Source: Desulfobulbaceae bacterium UBA5123
GTDB lineage: Bacteria > Desulfobacterota > Desulfobulbia > Desulfobulbales > UBA5123
Reading direction: 5' to 3'
Assembly (NCBI GenBank): GCA_002415465.1
Contig: DHYT01000199.1
Location: forward strand, 1 to 14,158
Length of the DNA stretch: 14,158 nucleotides
Positions 13,391-14,158 of this stretch are shown here, piece after piece. Position numbers and translations under genes: made by a program. The notes beneath the pieces are model-generated. The model made no database searches and was not told the origin of the DNA. It saw nothing but the letters and a program-made list of their open reading frames with translations. Positions within the stretch are counted from its first letter, which is position 1. Every line of letters starts with the position of its first letter.

Positions 13391-14122
13391 TCAGATGCCG
13401 GCCGACGCCTTGCGGCAGGCAACGGCAAAATCTTCCGGATAATGGCCGTTGATGAACCGCAGCTGCGCTTCGCTGAACGCGCCCATGGAGTAGGGAAGCT
13501 TGGGCATCAGCGCATAGAGAAGCCGTTGGTCGTGATCGGCGGAGTCGATTCGTTTCGGGAATTCGATGCAGGTAACCATCCTGGCTCCGAGGCGCGCCAG
13601 CGCCTGCTGGCCGATGCGCAAGGCGCGGTCGAGGCTGGCGCGGGTTTGCGTGTCCGCCTCGAGGATGTTGCCCACCGCGTTCTTGGTCATGATCTGCAGT
13701 TCCCACTGCGAGGTCTGGGCCTTGGGGACAAAGAGCAGCACCGTATCGTCCTCGTGGATGATCAGGCTCTTCTCGCGGTCGGTGCGGCCGTCCATGCGCT
13801 CGTTGTTGCCAATCGCCGCAAGGTAGGCGGCAAAGAAGGGACGGCCGGTTTCCCGGCGGTACCCGTGGCAGAAGTCGGCGACCAGGTCGCCGCAACCGTA
13901 GGCCGGGATGGGCCCCGCCTGGTCCGTGGCGCTGTGCCATCCCTCCATCTCTCCGGGCAGCAGGGCGAACTGCTGGTGGATCTGCTGGTGCGAGGCGTGC
14001 AGCCGATAGCCGGAGGCGGAGAAGTCGTAGCCGTAGTTCCAGCCCCAGAGAGAGGCGGTAAAAGGGAGCTTGCCGGGTTTCCCGCCGGGCCGGGGCCCGA
14101 CGACTCGCCGCCGCAACTCCTT
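13391..14122 (-). CDS. GalT/HIT-superfamily-like protein, N-terminus lost at contig end
   Basis: About 240 residues are visible from the break to the stop at 13391. I do not recognise an exact family, but the layout resembles the C-terminal part of galactose-1-phosphate uridylyltransferase-like proteins: GYRLHASHQQIHQQFALLP sits where GalT has its HPHGQ active-site loop, followed by a 'DLVADFCHGYRRETG' helix, VLLFVPKAQTSQWELQIM (compare 'vPfa..wPfE'), and a final PYSMGAFSEAQLRFINGHYPEDFA segment. The frame stays open into the homopolymer block at 14123, so the TTG at 14116 is not a credible start and the gene is partial. Counting from it, the histidines are H40, H43 and H47. Substrate unknown; transfer of a nucleotidyl group is inference. 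It runs in the same direction as the cheR operon but is separated by more than 300 bases. Confidence 0.6.
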   Translation of the reverse strand, partial: KELRRRVVGPRPGGKPGKLPFTASLWGWNYGYDFSASGYRLHASHQQIHQQFALLPGEMEGWHSATDQAGPIPAYGCGDLVADFCHGYRRETGRPFFAAYLAAIGNNERMDGRTDREKSLIIHEDDTVLLFVPKAQTSQWELQIMTKNAVGNILEADTQTRASLDRALRIGQQALARLGARMVTCIEFPKRIDSADHDQRLLYALMPKLPYSMGAFSEAQLRFINGHYPEDFAVACRKASAGI

Positions 14123-14158
14123 CCCCCCCCCCCCCGGGGGGGGGGCCCCCCCCCTTTT
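14123..14158. other. Homopolymer block, probable assembly artefact
   Basis: C13, G10, C9 and T4 in succession at the window end. Such alternating pure C and G runs are not seen elsewhere in the window and are typical of low-quality contig ends. Bases here should not be interpreted biologically. Confidence 0.85.

Noticed and set aside
13326..13940. 204-codon minus-strand frame overlapping the GalT-like gene
   Set aside because: Its translation is Arg/Pro/Gly-rich without any motif, while the overlapping frame has clearly structured, GalT-like sequence.

Overview
The window looks like a GC-rich (about 60% by eye) Gram-negative chromosome fragment. The gene content suggests a Desulfobacterota-type bacterium (Desulfobulbales or Desulfuromonadales relatives): a MucR/Ros-type zinc-finger regulator, a GT2 / lipid-A-synthase-N-terminal / ArnT-like trio, and CheR and CheB beside a very large hybrid histidine kinase. 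The assignment rests on recognition of protein families only. The right end (from about 14123) is a C13-G10-C9-T4 block that looks like an assembly artefact, so the last gene is cut there. The left end cuts a LolA-like gene.

Left part (1-1819, all minus strand): 3'-truncated lolA, glutamate racemase murI, and mucR. Each has its own plausible promoter, and mucR ends in a clear intrinsic terminator. Next comes a 730-base gene-free, AT-richer spacer (1820-2549) between the divergent mucR and the glycosyltransferase operon.

Centre-left (2550-5895): three tightly coupled plus-strand genes encode a polyprenyl-phosphate glycosyltransferase (GT2), a small LAB_N membrane protein and an ArnT/PMT-like 510-aa glycosyltransferase. 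A PAP2-family membrane phosphatase on the minus strand converges on them, and the two 3' ends overlap by 20 bases. Together these look like a lipid-linked sugar and lipid A (or other envelope glycolipid) modification module. A GACGT-AAA-ACGTC palindrome sits on the predicted -10 of the operon, and a hairpin-T6 element lies in its leader.

Centre (6189-6819): an unrecognised 72-aa protein on the plus strand with its own promoter converges on a stand-alone response regulator.

Right part (6992-13056, minus strand): an apparent operon cheR - cheB - 1213-aa hybrid sensor kinase - receiver-only response regulator. The kinase carries TM, periplasmic sensor, TM, PAS, GAF, HisKA, HATPase, REC and HPt regions. 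No CheA, CheW or chemoreceptor gene lies in the window. The likely phosphate path is H693 -> D1001 -> H1150 -> D55 of the co-transcribed receiver, with CheB (D73) as another possible acceptor; this path is inferred.

Far right (13391-14116): the C-terminal part of a protein that resembles the GalT/HIT nucleotidyltransferase superfamily, with an unusual histidine motif. I saw no tRNA, rRNA, CRISPR array or mobile element.
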